Source of the DNA: Martinezella lusitana
GTDB taxonomy: Bacteria; Pseudomonadota; Alphaproteobacteria; Rhizobiales; Rhizobiaceae
Length of the DNA stretch: 64,000 bases
NCBI RefSeq assembly: GCF_014207095.1
Contig: NZ_JACHBG010000016.1
Coordinates: 1 to 64,000, forward strand
Direction of reading: 5' to 3'
Of this stretch, positions 8,565 to 16,445 are shown in pieces. The position numbers and the translations under genes are program-made. Within the stretch, counting starts at the first letter, position 1, and every line of letters begins with the position of its first letter. The notes below the pieces were generated by a model, which made no database searches, was not told where the DNA came from, and saw only the letters and a list, made by a program, of their open reading frames with translations.

Positions 8565-9506
8565 TTACTTGAACATGCCCCGAAACTTGTCGACATTTTC
8601 CTTGGTGACGATGGTCACCGGCACGTTGATGATCGGGTCGATCTTCTCACCCTTCTTGACTTTGACCAAAGCCTCGACCGCCGCCTTGCCTTCGCCGGCC
8701 GGATCTTGCTGGATTACCGCGGTGACCCAACCCTGATCGATGCCTTCGACCGCCTGCTTGGTCAGATCCCAGCCGAATACCTTGACGCTGCCGGTCTTTC
8801 CCTGGCTGGTCACGGCGGCAACGGCGCCGAGCAATGCGGGCTCGCCGGTTGCATAGAGCGTCGTCATATCCGGATTGGCGGTAATGAGGTTTTCGGCAGC
8901 GCTGAGTGCCACGTCCTGGACATTCTGGCCATCGACCGTATCGAGGAACGTGACCTTCTGCTCACCTGCCTTGACGGCTGCCTTGAAGCCATCGAGACGC
9001 TGGTTCTGGATGAAGGAGTTGAGCGCGCCGACGACGCCGAGCTTTGCGCTGCCGTTCAGCTTGCCCTTGACGTAATCGGAATAAAACTTGCCGATCTCTC
9101 CGCCGGCCTTGGTGTTGTCGACACCGACAAAGGCGATATTGTCGCCATTCGGAATTTGCGCGTCGATCGCGATGACCGGGATACCGGCCTTCTTGGCAGC
9201 GGTGATTGCCGGTTTTACACCATTGACGTCGATGGCAACCAGAATAATGCCATCGACTTTCTGGGTAATGTAGTTCTCGATCGCATCATTTTGCGCGCTC
9301 GGAACGTTGTTGGCATTGAAGATAACAAGATCGACGCCGGCCTTCTTTGCCGCCTCCTTGGCACCGTCATTGATCTGGTTGAAGAACAGGGCCTGCTGGT
9401 TGATGGTCACGAGCGCCAGCGTATTGGCCATAGCCGAACTGGCATTGAGGCCGAGGGCAATGGTTGCGCCGAGTGCGCAACCAAACAAATATTTCTTGAG
9501 ATGCAT
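8565..9506 (-). CDS. ribose-type periplasmic sugar-binding protein
   Basis: A 313-residue Peripla_BP_4 protein. Residues 1-27 are a Sec signal peptide (MHLKKYLFGCALGATIAL, then cleavage after SSAMA). The mature part has the two-lobe pattern with VDGIILVAIDVNGVKPAI and AIDAQIPNGDNIAFVGVD, typical of ribose/galactose-type binding proteins. It is the first gene of the transport operon; its promoter region carries two TCAAG-type palindromes (9542-9576), presumably bound by the XRE-cupin regulator encoded just upstream. The ligand may be a pentose or a glycoside of it; the sequence alone does not tell. Confidence 0.92.
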   Translation of the reverse strand: MHLKKYLFGCALGATIALGLNASSAMANTLALVTINQQALFFNQINDGAKEAAKKAGVDLVIFNANNVPSAQNDAIENYITQKVDGIILVAIDVNGVKPAITAAKKAGIPVIAIDAQIPNGDNIAFVGVDNTKAGGEIGKFYSDYVKGKLNGSAKLGVVGALNSFIQNQRLDGFKAAVKAGEQKVTFLDTVDGQNVQDVALSAAENLITANPDMTTLYATGEPALLGAVAAVTSQGKTGSVKVFGWDLTKQAVEGIDQGWVTAVIQQDPAGEGKAAVEALVKVKKGEKIDPIINVPVTIVTKENVDKFRGMFK

Positions 9507-9541
9507 AATCGTTCCCCATGTTTTTGGATTGCATGGGGAGT

Positions 9542-9576
9542 ATTCAAGTAACTTGAATTCTTGTCAAGCGACTTGA
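9542..9576. promoter_or_regulatory. tandem palindromic operator upstream of the sugar operon
   Basis: Two related palindromes, ATTCAAGTAACTTGAAT (9542-9558) and TCAAGCGACTTGA (9564-9576), have centres 20 bp apart, about two helical turns. They lie 36-70 bp upstream of the binding-protein start and 53 bp after the end of the XRE-cupin regulator gene. The placement suggests cooperative binding of a dimeric HTH regulator over the promoter. Confidence 0.65.
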
Positions 9577-9628
9577 ATTTAAGATTCTGGAGATGGTCGC
9601 GCGCCCGCTCTGATGAGATTAGCTCGAA

Positions 9629-10246
9629 CTAAAAAGTCGCTGGTGTATTCACCCAGAAGATGCTGGCTCGTTCCGAGCCAACGTTACGATACCAGTGGGG
9701 TAGTTCGGAGTTGAAAACAAAACTGTCGCCATGAGAAAGCCGGAAGGTACGCTCGCCGACCATAAGCTCAACTTCACCTGCAAGGACGTAACCGACCTCT
9801 TCGCCGATATGCTGGATCGGTCCGGCACTCTGACCGCCGGCCTCAATATGATGGATGTTGCATTGCAGCAGGTGGCCTTGGGAATAGGGTATAATTCGTT
9901 CCAGAGAGATGCCTTCCCCCCTGCGTAGAGGATCCAGGCCGATTAGCGGCCTCGTTCCAGATCGGAACACGATACCCTCTTCGCCATCGGTTTCCTCGAA
10001 CATCCAGCCGATATTAGTGCCGAGAACGCCGACAAGCCGATGAAGCATCGGCAAAGAGGGAGATGCCTTGCCGTTCTCGATCTTGGACAGCAAACTTTCC
10101 GAGCAATCTGCAGCCAAAGCGAGCGCCTTGAGTGTCAATCCTCGTGTTTGCCGGGCAAGCTTAAGGCGGCCCCCGAGCCGCACCGGGTTGCTCAGTATCT
10201 TTTCGCCGTCTTCTCCCGATCCGCGTGGGGATTCGATCATGTTCAT
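9629..10246 (-). CDS. XRE-family regulator with cupin sensor domain
   Basis: A 205-residue regulator. Residues about 25-80 form an XRE helix-turn-helix (LKLARQTRGLTLKALALAAD, then SESLLSKIENGKASPS), and residues about 125-200 a cupin barrel (HIGEEVGYVLAGEVELMVG and a second motif ending FNSELPHWYRN). This is the architecture of metabolite-responsive regulators such as PuuR. It is encoded directly upstream of, and in the same direction as, the transport/catabolic operon. The tandem TCAAG palindromes in the 122-bp gap are the likely binding site. The cupin probably senses the imported compound or a product. Confidence 0.9.
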   Translation of the reverse strand: MNMIESPRGSGEDGEKILSNPVRLGGRLKLARQTRGLTLKALALAADCSESLLSKIENGKASPSLPMLHRLVGVLGTNIGWMFEETDGEEGIVFRSGTRPLIGLDPLRRGEGISLERIIPYSQGHLLQCNIHHIEAGGQSAGPIQHIGEEVGYVLAGEVELMVGERTFRLSHGDSFVFNSELPHWYRNVGSERASIFWVNTPATF

Positions 10247-10571
10247 GGTTTTGACATCGCTGTTATTAAAGCTGAAGCTTAACGCCTGCCCATTGCCTCT
10301 GTCTAGGCAATTGGTTGTCGTCTCTTGAGACCGATGACGCAGTTTGTGCCAAGGTCACTACCATCGCAACTGGAGTGGCCAAGACGTATTTCCCTAAGCG
10401 GAGCGTCGCAAAGGCATCGAACTCGAAGCAGGGCAGGGTACATCCGCGGGCTCCGATCATCCTCACAATGACCGTGCTCCGATGGGTTGCCGCAACTCTC
10501 CCCCTGAGAATTCATGGGTGGCGAAAACGTAGGTATATGAGCCGCGCAAGCTGCGGCCCTGCTTGAACCGA
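10247..10571. other. intergenic stretch without recognisable gene
   Basis: I find no supported gene here. Short open frames on both strands have no ribosome-binding sites and no family resemblance. The first part must hold the promoter of the XRE-cupin regulator (start 10246). Confidence 0.5.
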
Positions 10572-10623
10572 CACTCGCCAGTCGCGAGTGGCACCATACT
10601 CTGACCGCAAAATTTGCGGTCAG
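10572..10623. repeat. two adjacent perfect palindromes
   Basis: The first is CACTCGC, 5 bp, GCGAGTG (10572-10590). The second, 10 bp on, is a perfect 23-bp palindrome with 11-bp arms (CTGACCGCAAA and its complement around a central A, 10601-10623). There is no T-tract, so a terminator is not obvious. They lie between the regulator promoter region and the dead FNT/exonuclease fusion, possibly as protein-binding sites or the scar of a lost element. Confidence 0.55.
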
Positions 10624-10682
10624 GCGGCATGCGACCGAGGAATCTCCGGCCTCAGTACCTCACAAGAGGTGTCCCCTGTCGG

Positions 10683-11533
10683 CTAGCTTCGGCTCCTGAA
10701 ACGATCGAAAGCCGTCAGTCGCTGGACCGGCGGATCAGCCTCGTCCCAGCGATAGATATCACTTCGCAGGAACCGTAGCTCATCCTCCATCGCTTCTTCG
10801 GCGACTTCGATCCACCATGATTTCGGGCGGCCGTCGCTGCCGTCGGACCAGCGATAACCTCTTGCCTTCAGGCGGTCCTTTTGATCAAAGGGCGAATTTT
10901 CCGCAAAGATATGTACCCGCGACTGCTTGCTTGCCTCATATAGCTCGGCAAAGGGCGCGAATATGGTGATCCGCCAAAAGATCAGTAAGGCCCTGACGGC
11001 GGCACTTTCGGTTCGCCCATCCATTCGGATAGCTAGACAGACGAGCCAATTGCACAAGATTCCGCGGGCAAAGAGCGCAGGCGACCCTGGCGACATTTTG
11101 GCCGCGACAGCAGCGAAGGATGACTGACTGCCGTCGCTGAGCAACACGCCGCCGCCTGCAAGATGAAAAAGCCGAGAAAGCACCATTGCGTCGAGGATTC
11201 TGCAAGCCCACGAAGCGGCCCAAACGAGGACTATTTCCGCGATCCTGGCGCGTCGCGTCAGCACGGCGAGCGGCATATACATTGCGGTTCCAGTAAATAG
11301 TTCGGAACCCGCGAAGACGGCGATGGTCAACGCCGACGAAACGACGGCGCCTATCAAAAGATGAGCCTAAGCTGGATCAGCGTGCGCCCCAGCGGCAAAC
11401 ATGAGTATGTCGCCAGCGCCGATATAGGCGCCGGCCATCGCTGTTCCTACCAGGAAAGCAAGCAGTTGCTCACGCAGATGAGCGCCTTGTGTTCGGCTGA
11501 TGCAGCAAAGCTGACAATGGACTCTTGGTACAT
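10683..11533 (-). pseudogene. FNT (NirC-like) channel pseudogene fused to exonuclease 3' end
   Basis: Two unrelated gene fragments read as one. From ATG 11531-11533, which follows an AGGAGC ribosome-binding site, the protein begins MYQESIVSFAAS. After a one-base frameshift it continues LLAFLVGTAMAGAYIGAG, then after an in-frame TAG (near 11372) continues through GSELFTGTAMYMPLAVLT and ARGILCNWLVCLAIRM, which are signature segments of formate/nitrite channels. Near 10958 the sequence switches abruptly to FAENSPFDQKDRLKARGYRW and ends LTAFDRFRSRS, the C-terminal tail of a 3'-5' exonuclease family common in rhizobia. A deletion between the two genes explains the join. No functional channel is expected. 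Confidence 0.75.
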
Positions 11534-11929
11534 CCTTGCTCCTCGTTCTATCACCGGAACGAACCGAAAGCGTCGTCGGCTGATGGGGCGATGCTAATCG
11601 TGTGACGATGCGGGCAAAATCATGTTTTAGACTGGGTGTTCCAACCTGCCGCCATCAATTGAGATGCGGCATCAGCAATGCCGATCATAACTCGTGTCAT
11701 GATTATCGAACTGGATCGGATAGTTTCACTTTCTGCACTATCGACGAACGACCCCATTGCATGGCTTGCAGCAGGAGATAGCAACCCGAAACTCCACTCC
11801 CTATGAATTACGTCGGTCTTTGTCGCGGTAATGCGCTGAACCAGCATCAGATGTGTCCGATTTATTGGTTCCAAGCATGGTGGGCACCGCATCGCCATAG
11901 CAAAGTATGCAGAATTGATACGGGGCTCT
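11534..11929. other. degenerate intergenic stretch
   Basis: I see no supported gene between the dead channel gene and the aldolase stop. Short frames on either strand lack ribosome-binding sites and family resemblance. Confidence 0.5.
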
Positions 11930-12727
11930 TCAGAGAGAGCCACGTTTGTCCCTGGCAAACCATGATAATCCGCCCATCATATCTCGGGCGGCATTTCGAA
12001 GCATGCCCTGATCAGAGGACACGATGAAGGAAGACACGCCCTTGGTCGCCAAAGGTTCAATATCCGGGCCGGTCTCGACCATCATCCATACGGACTTGCC
12101 GGCGCGACGGACAGCATCAATGATCCTGTCGACCGCCGACACGATCGTGGGATGGTCTCTTGAGCCCGCGCCATAGGCAACAGTCAGATCTCCACGGCCG
12201 ATGAACACGGCGTCCAGCCCCTCGACGGAGAGGATGTCATCGATGTTGTCAACACCGGCGGGATCTTCGATCATGGCAATTGCCGCCACGCCGGCGTCCG
12301 CTTCTCCGACATGTTTCCACATGGGTTTGGCGCCATAACCGCCCGCACGTGTCACGGCAGAGAAACCACGACGGCCGCCTCGGTAGCGACATGCAGCGAC
12401 CAGCTCCTTTGCCCGACCAGCGCTATCGATGTGCGGGGCGAGAATGCCGGCAGCGCCGCAATCCAGGGCCGAAAGTATGCCGTCTGGTGCCAGGGCGGGC
12501 ACTCTGACGATCCCCGATACCCCAGATGCCTTGCAGGCGAGGAGAGCCAAATCTGTCGCTGCGCGGTCGAACACCCCGTGCTCTTGATCTATGACGACAA
12601 AATCGAAACCCGCTCCCGCCAATATCTCGATCGAAGATGGACCGGAAATCTTGACGAAGGTGCCCAGCAGCCTTTGATGGTCTGCAATACGTGCTCTTAA
12701 GGTAAGATGAGGATTTGGTTCATCCAT
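11930..12727 (-). CDS. HpcH/HpaI-type aldolase
   Basis: A 265-residue class II pyruvate aldolase of the HpaI/GarL family (PEP/pyruvate-domain TIM barrel). Visible motifs are GTFVKISGPSSIEILAGAG, FVVIDQEHGVFD (base/metal region), AAGILAPHI and the metal-binding AIAMIEDPAGVDNID with the acidic pair. The start at 12727 (MDEPNP) follows CTGGAG at proper spacing; the frame extends 91 residues upstream but without family features. It is transcribed divergently from the flavin reductase gene, and the intervening region carries the ATTTCAGCAGCTGAAAC palindrome shared with the IclR/lyase promoter. It probably cleaves a 4-hydroxy-2-oxo acid late in the pathway. Confidence 0.9.
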   Translation of the reverse strand: MDEPNPHLTLRARIADHQRLLGTFVKISGPSSIEILAGAGFDFVVIDQEHGVFDRAATDLALLACKASGVSGIVRVPALAPDGILSALDCGAAGILAPHIDSAGRAKELVAACRYRGGRRGFSAVTRAGGYGAKPMWKHVGEADAGVAAIAMIEDPAGVDNIDDILSVEGLDAVFIGRGDLTVAYGAGSRDHPTIVSAVDRIIDAVRRAGKSVWMMVETGPDIEPLATKGVSSFIVSSDQGMLRNAARDMMGGLSWFARDKRGSL

Positions 12728-12807
12728 TCTCGTACTCCAGGATACCGCTGAACTCTGAAAGTCGGGAATACACCTCGTGGCCGGGAGCGTGTCCGATTTC
12801 TGGCAGC

Positions 12808-12824
12808 ATTTCAGCAGCTGAAAC
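12808..12824. promoter_or_regulatory. candidate IclR operator, site 1
   Basis: ATTTCA-GCAGC-TGAAAC is a palindrome with 6-bp arms and a 5-bp spacer in the divergent region between the aldolase (start 12727) and the flavin reductase (start 12969). The same arms and spacer occur at 16291-16307 (GTTTCA-TTGTT-TGAAAC), in front of the ammonia-lyase-like gene and the IclR regulator. Confidence 0.6.
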
Positions 12825-12968
12825 GACGATATTCTCAACTTGTCCTCAAATATCGACTTGCATAGCGTCCGCCAAAACGATGCCAAGCCCCATGGAGCGG
12901 TTGCAAAATGGTCTCGGACGATGAGATCACCGCGCAAGCCGGGCATCGCCTCAGCTGGAGAGTTGTTC

Positions 12969-13619
12969 ATGCCCAATACCGAGCCCGTCTTTGTCGACAT
13001 CGCGCTGAAAGCCTACAAGCGAGGCATTTTGAATGCGATTATTGCCCCGCGACCGATAGGCTGGATGAGTACGGTGGATAGTGAAGGGAATGCCAACCTG
13101 GCCCCCTATTCCTACTTCAACATCATGTCCAACGAGCCGCCGATCCTCGCATTCTCCTGCAACACGCCGGAGGATCGTACCGCGAAAGACACGCTAAAAA
13201 ACGTCCGTGAGACCGGTGAGTTCGTATTCAACCTGGTGAGCTACGACCTTGTCAAAGAGATGAATATGACGTCCGCGCCAATCCCGGCCGGAATGGACGA
13301 GTTCGAGTATGCCGGGCTCGAAAAAGCGAACTGCATCTATGTGAAGGCACCGCGCGTGGCCCGATCGCCTGCCGCCCTGGAGTGCAAGGTCATCGAGATT
13401 GTCAGGCTGACCGACGAAACGGGCAACGCCAACGTCAACGTCACCTTCGGCAAGGTGGTCGGTATGCACATTCAGCCCGGCTTTCTTGAGGAGGGTGGGT
13501 ATTTCAATACGGCTCTCGCACAGCCCGTAACGCGTTTGGGCGGTGCCGAATATGCCATTTCCCAACCAAGCTTCGAGCTGCAGCGACAGTTTACCCGCGC
13601 CGACGAGGCCACCTATTGA
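12969..13619 (+). CDS. flavin reductase-like FMN-binding protein
   Basis: A 216-residue split-barrel flavoprotein of the flavin reductase (DIM6/NTAB) family: YKRGILNAIIAPRPIGWMST near the N-terminus, APYSYFNIMSNEPPILAFS for the FMN phosphate/ribityl region, and KDTLKNVRETGEFVFNLV. The start at 12969 follows GGAGAG; the frame extends upstream, but that part overlaps the putative operator. It heads a rightward unit with a bicupin and an amidohydrolase. It may reduce FMN for a monooxygenase not encoded nearby, or act directly as an FMN oxidoreductase. The family is clear, the substrate unknown. Confidence 0.88.
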   Translation: MPNTEPVFVDIALKAYKRGILNAIIAPRPIGWMSTVDSEGNANLAPYSYFNIMSNEPPILAFSCNTPEDRTAKDTLKNVRETGEFVFNLVSYDLVKEMNMTSAPIPAGMDEFEYAGLEKANCIYVKAPRVARSPAALECKVIEIVRLTDETGNANVNVTFGKVVGMHIQPGFLEEGGYFNTALAQPVTRLGGAEYAISQPSFELQRQFTRADEATY

Positions 13620-13629
13620 GGTCCGAACA

Positions 13630-14439
13630 ATGATTTTACGCCCCGTTTCGCTTTCGTATTTCGCGCCGGCTCACGCCGCGAGTTCAATCATTCGAGGTCA
13701 GAATTTCACGGTCGAATGTATCACGGGTGCCGATGGCGCGGACAATATCATTCATAGCGATCATGAAACCATTCTCCTCATTCCTGAAAGCGACGCGACG
13801 CTGACGATGGATTCCGAAACGATGGAAATCGCAAGTCGGTCCATCGCTGTCGTGCCGGCCGGTGCGTTCCAACTTCACCTACCGCGCGGTGCAAGGGCGT
13901 TTGCCCTGACGACGGCCCGCCGAGATATGGACCCTCGCAGCGTCGTCAATGCCGACGACTATAAGGTGCTCGATGGACGTGTGATCCCGGTGGCAAAACC
14001 AATGATGCGATTGGAGAAGGATGCCGATCGCATTTGCGTCTATCGGGTGGATGAGATCCCCTTTCCCGAAGGAAATCCCAGGCTGAAGTTCCTTCAGAGT
14101 TCTACGATGAGTATCAACTGGGTCGAATATGAAGGACAGCGGGACCGGACGAAGTTGTCGCCGCACGCGCATGAGGATTTCGAGCAGGGATCTCTCGCGA
14201 TTGCAGGTGATTTCGTACACCATATCCGTACCCCATGGGTGTCCAATGCAGAGGAATGGCGCGAGGATCAGCACATCGAGGCCTCGGCTGGCAGTATGGC
14301 GATTATTCCTCCCGAACTTATCCACACGACCGAGGGCGTTGGACCAGGGCGTCATATCTTGATTGACGTATTCGCCCCGCCACGGGCGGACTTCATCACA
14401 AAGGGCTGGGTATTCAATGCGGGCGATTACCAGGCTTGA
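13630..14439 (+). CDS. bicupin protein of unknown function
   Basis: A 269-residue all-beta protein that reads as two cupin modules. The C-terminal one is clearest: LSPHAHEDFEQGSLAIAGD then SMAIIPPELIHTTEGVGPG, providing a histidine/glutamate metal-site pattern (HxH, E, and a later H). The N-terminal module has lost most metal ligands. The start at 13630 follows GAGG, 10 bp after the flavin reductase stop, so the two are co-transcribed. It could be a dioxygenase or isomerase acting on the pathway compound, or a sensor. I do not recognise a named relative. Confidence 0.75.
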   Translation: MILRPVSLSYFAPAHAASSIIRGQNFTVECITGADGADNIIHSDHETILLIPESDATLTMDSETMEIASRSIAVVPAGAFQLHLPRGARAFALTTARRDMDPRSVVNADDYKVLDGRVIPVAKPMMRLEKDADRICVYRVDEIPFPEGNPRLKFLQSSTMSINWVEYEGQRDRTKLSPHAHEDFEQGSLAIAGDFVHHIRTPWVSNAEEWREDQHIEASAGSMAIIPPELIHTTEGVGPGRHILIDVFAPPRADFITKGWVFNAGDYQA

Positions 14440-14520
14440 TCAGGCAATCGAGTCTTTCGTTTGCCGGGGAACCCACATCCCGGATCACCAAACGACCTTC
14501 GTTCAGATGGAGACGCCCCA

Positions 14521-15399
14521 ATGGCGGCCGAAACGCGGATAAATCAGCCCGTCCTCGAACATGGCGTTTGTGATTGCCACGTTCACGTCTTTGACGATCC
14601 GCGGGCGTTTCCGTTCGAGACTACCCCGGCCTATGCGCCACCTTTCTCGCCGGCAAGCGCCCTCATAACGAACGCCGATCAGGCAGGCGTGTCGCACGTC
14701 GTCCTCGTCCAGCCGACGCCTTATGGGCGAAATCTTGATCTGATAAGGGCGACGTTGAAGGTGCTGGGTTCCAGGGCCAGGGGTGTCGGCGTGGCCGATG
14801 CATCGTGTGCCGTAGAAGGTCTCGCCGCTCTCAAGGAGGAGGGGGTCTCCGGGTTGCGGTTTGTCGAGAACCTGATGCCCGACGGCAGCCGCATGCCTGG
14901 AACCGTGCCCCTCGATACTTTCCTTCAGAAGCTTGCACCGGCTTTGGCGGAGGTTCGTATGCATGCGGAGGTGTGGGCGCCGCTCTCGGTGATGCTCGAG
15001 CAGTGGCGGGCCGTGGAGAAGGCGAAAGTTCCGATTGTACTCGATCACATGGGCGGATTCGATCCTCAACTTGGTCTTGGGCATCCTCATTTCCAGCGCC
15101 TTCTCGGCTTGCTGAGGGATGGAGCCGTTTGGGTCAAGCTGGCCGTATGCCGGCGTGCGGCCGGCATTGGCTATGATGCAATCCGGCCGTTTCATGATGC
15201 GCTGGTGGAAGCAAATAGCGAGCGTCTTCTATGGGCTACGGACTTCCCGTTCGTACGGTTCGCCGGGACGCCGCCGACGAGCGCTCAATTGCTGGCTCTG
15301 TTCGAAGCTTGGGTTACCGATAGCGAGTTGAAGAAGCGCATCCTGTTGCGCAATCCCGTGGAACGATACGGATTTGAAGCTTCTTTGGCTCAACGTTGA
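14521..15399 (+). CDS. amidohydrolase (PDC-hydrolase-like TIM barrel)
   Basis: A 292-residue amidohydrolase_2 protein resembling 2-pyrone-4,6-dicarboxylate hydrolase and 4-sulfomuconolactone hydrolase. Visible are the N-terminal metal motif CDCHVHVFDD, the mid-protein PIVLDHMGG, and C-terminal LLWATDFPFVRF with the catalytic aspartate. The start at 14521 (MAAETR) follows GGAG; an in-frame ATG 60 bp upstream is less likely. It is the third gene of the rightward unit 12969-15399 and ends 3 bp from the convergent IclR regulator. This enzyme family opens lactone rings from aromatic breakdown, so the locus may process a ring or lactone intermediate. Confidence 0.87.
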   Translation: MAAETRINQPVLEHGVCDCHVHVFDDPRAFPFETTPAYAPPFSPASALITNADQAGVSHVVLVQPTPYGRNLDLIRATLKVLGSRARGVGVADASCAVEGLAALKEEGVSGLRFVENLMPDGSRMPGTVPLDTFLQKLAPALAEVRMHAEVWAPLSVMLEQWRAVEKAKVPIVLDHMGGFDPQLGLGHPHFQRLLGLLRDGAVWVKLAVCRRAAGIGYDAIRPFHDALVEANSERLLWATDFPFVRFAGTPPTSAQLLALFEAWVTDSELKKRILLRNPVERYGFEASLAQR

Positions 15400-15401
15400 C
15401 C

Positions 15402-16166
15402 CTACGGCGTTTGCAGCTGTGCCTCAATTGCGGCGACTGTTTCGCGGAGGGCTTCGATGATGGTTTTCCGATTTTGGTTTCCGCGCAAGGCAGACCTGAA
15501 ATAGGTGACGCCGAATGTCGCGAGCACGCGTTCTCCGGACCGGATTGGAAAAGCGATCGTGCCCGAGCTCCTCGGTTCGAGCTCGGGGTTTCGTTCCGCA
15601 AAGCCTTTCGCCCGCGTGCGCGAGATCATCCTTTCGAAAGTGCTGTCACTTATCTGGCTGTTTTCCGGATCCTTGGAAGCTCGCATGACATCGCGCAGAA
15701 TTCGCTGCTCCTCCGGCGGACAGAAACAGAGATAGGCTCGGCCGAGCGCGCGACCGCCTAAACTCAGCCGTCGCCCGAGCGAGGCGTGGAAGGGCGAAAT
15801 CGGGCTATCCGGAATGGTGCTGTAGTTGATCACGACCGCATCGATATCCAAGGTGCAGATGGCGCAGGGCCACAAGATCTCTTTGGTCAACCTGTCGGCG
15901 AAAGAGCGCGCCACCTCGATGACTTTGGGAGCGCCGTGAAACCCGGAGCTCAAATTCGCGATTGCCGACGTTACGTGATATCCGCGCGTTTTCTCGTCCT
16001 GATTGACATATCCAGCCGCGATCAGCGTTTGCAGAAGCCGTACGACCGTCGGCTTCGGAATGCCGGTTCGGGAATGTATTTCCTTTACGCTCACGAGACC
16101 GCCTTGGTTTACGGTTGCAAGAACTGCAAGAGCTTTCGTCACCGCTTGAACAGGCGCGAACGTCAT
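15402..16166 (-). CDS. IclR-family transcriptional regulator
   Basis: A 254-residue IclR protein: an N-terminal winged helix (VSVKEIHSRTGIPKPTVVRL, then YVNQDEKTRGYHVT) and a GAF-like effector domain (SLGRRLSLGGRALGRAYL, later GTIAFPIRSGERVLATFG). The overall pattern is closest to MhpR-like regulators of aromatic catabolism. It is divergent from the ammonia-lyase-like gene and convergent with the amidohydrolase. A 17-bp palindrome (16291-16307) lies in its divergent promoter region and recurs at 12808-12824, so it probably controls both the degradative and transport units. Confidence 0.9.
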   Translation of the reverse strand: MTFAPVQAVTKALAVLATVNQGGLVSVKEIHSRTGIPKPTVVRLLQTLIAAGYVNQDEKTRGYHVTSAIANLSSGFHGAPKVIEVARSFADRLTKEILWPCAICTLDIDAVVINYSTIPDSPISPFHASLGRRLSLGGRALGRAYLCFCPPEEQRILRDVMRASKDPENSQISDSTFERMISRTRAKGFAERNPELEPRSSGTIAFPIRSGERVLATFGVTYFRSALRGNQNRKTIIEALRETVAAIEAQLQTP

Positions 16167-16290
16167 CTAAACCTCCCATCGCCGATGAGGTCGTACGAAC
16201 TGACAAGTCATACGCTCAAATCGGCCTTCCGATCTCGATTAGATCTTTACCCCAATGCCGCGCAAGGGCGATGTGAATGGATCGGTGTTC

Positions 16291-16307
16291 GTTTCATTGT
16301 TTGAAAC
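16291..16307. promoter_or_regulatory. candidate IclR operator, site 2
   Basis: GTTTCA-TTGTT-TGAAAC is a perfect 6-bp-arm palindrome with a 5-bp spacer in the 279-bp divergent region between the IclR gene and the lyase-like gene. It matches the site at 12808-12824 in arms and spacing, supporting a shared regulator. Confidence 0.6.
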
Positions 16308-16445
16308 GCTTCGATTATGCAGTTGTCCGCAATCGTTGAATGGCCTACCCATCGACCACGATAGCGCATGAGGTGAATCTCGGCGCCGCAAGAGGGTGAA
16401 AGTCCCGCACAGATCATTCCACGGTAAGGCAGGCGGCCGTTCCAT

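Noticed and set aside
16380..16445. Riboswitch-like leader with GGGTGAAAGTCCC before the lyase homologue
   Set aside because: It recalls the core of cobalamin riboswitches or group II introns, but the B12 box and other conserved helices are absent.
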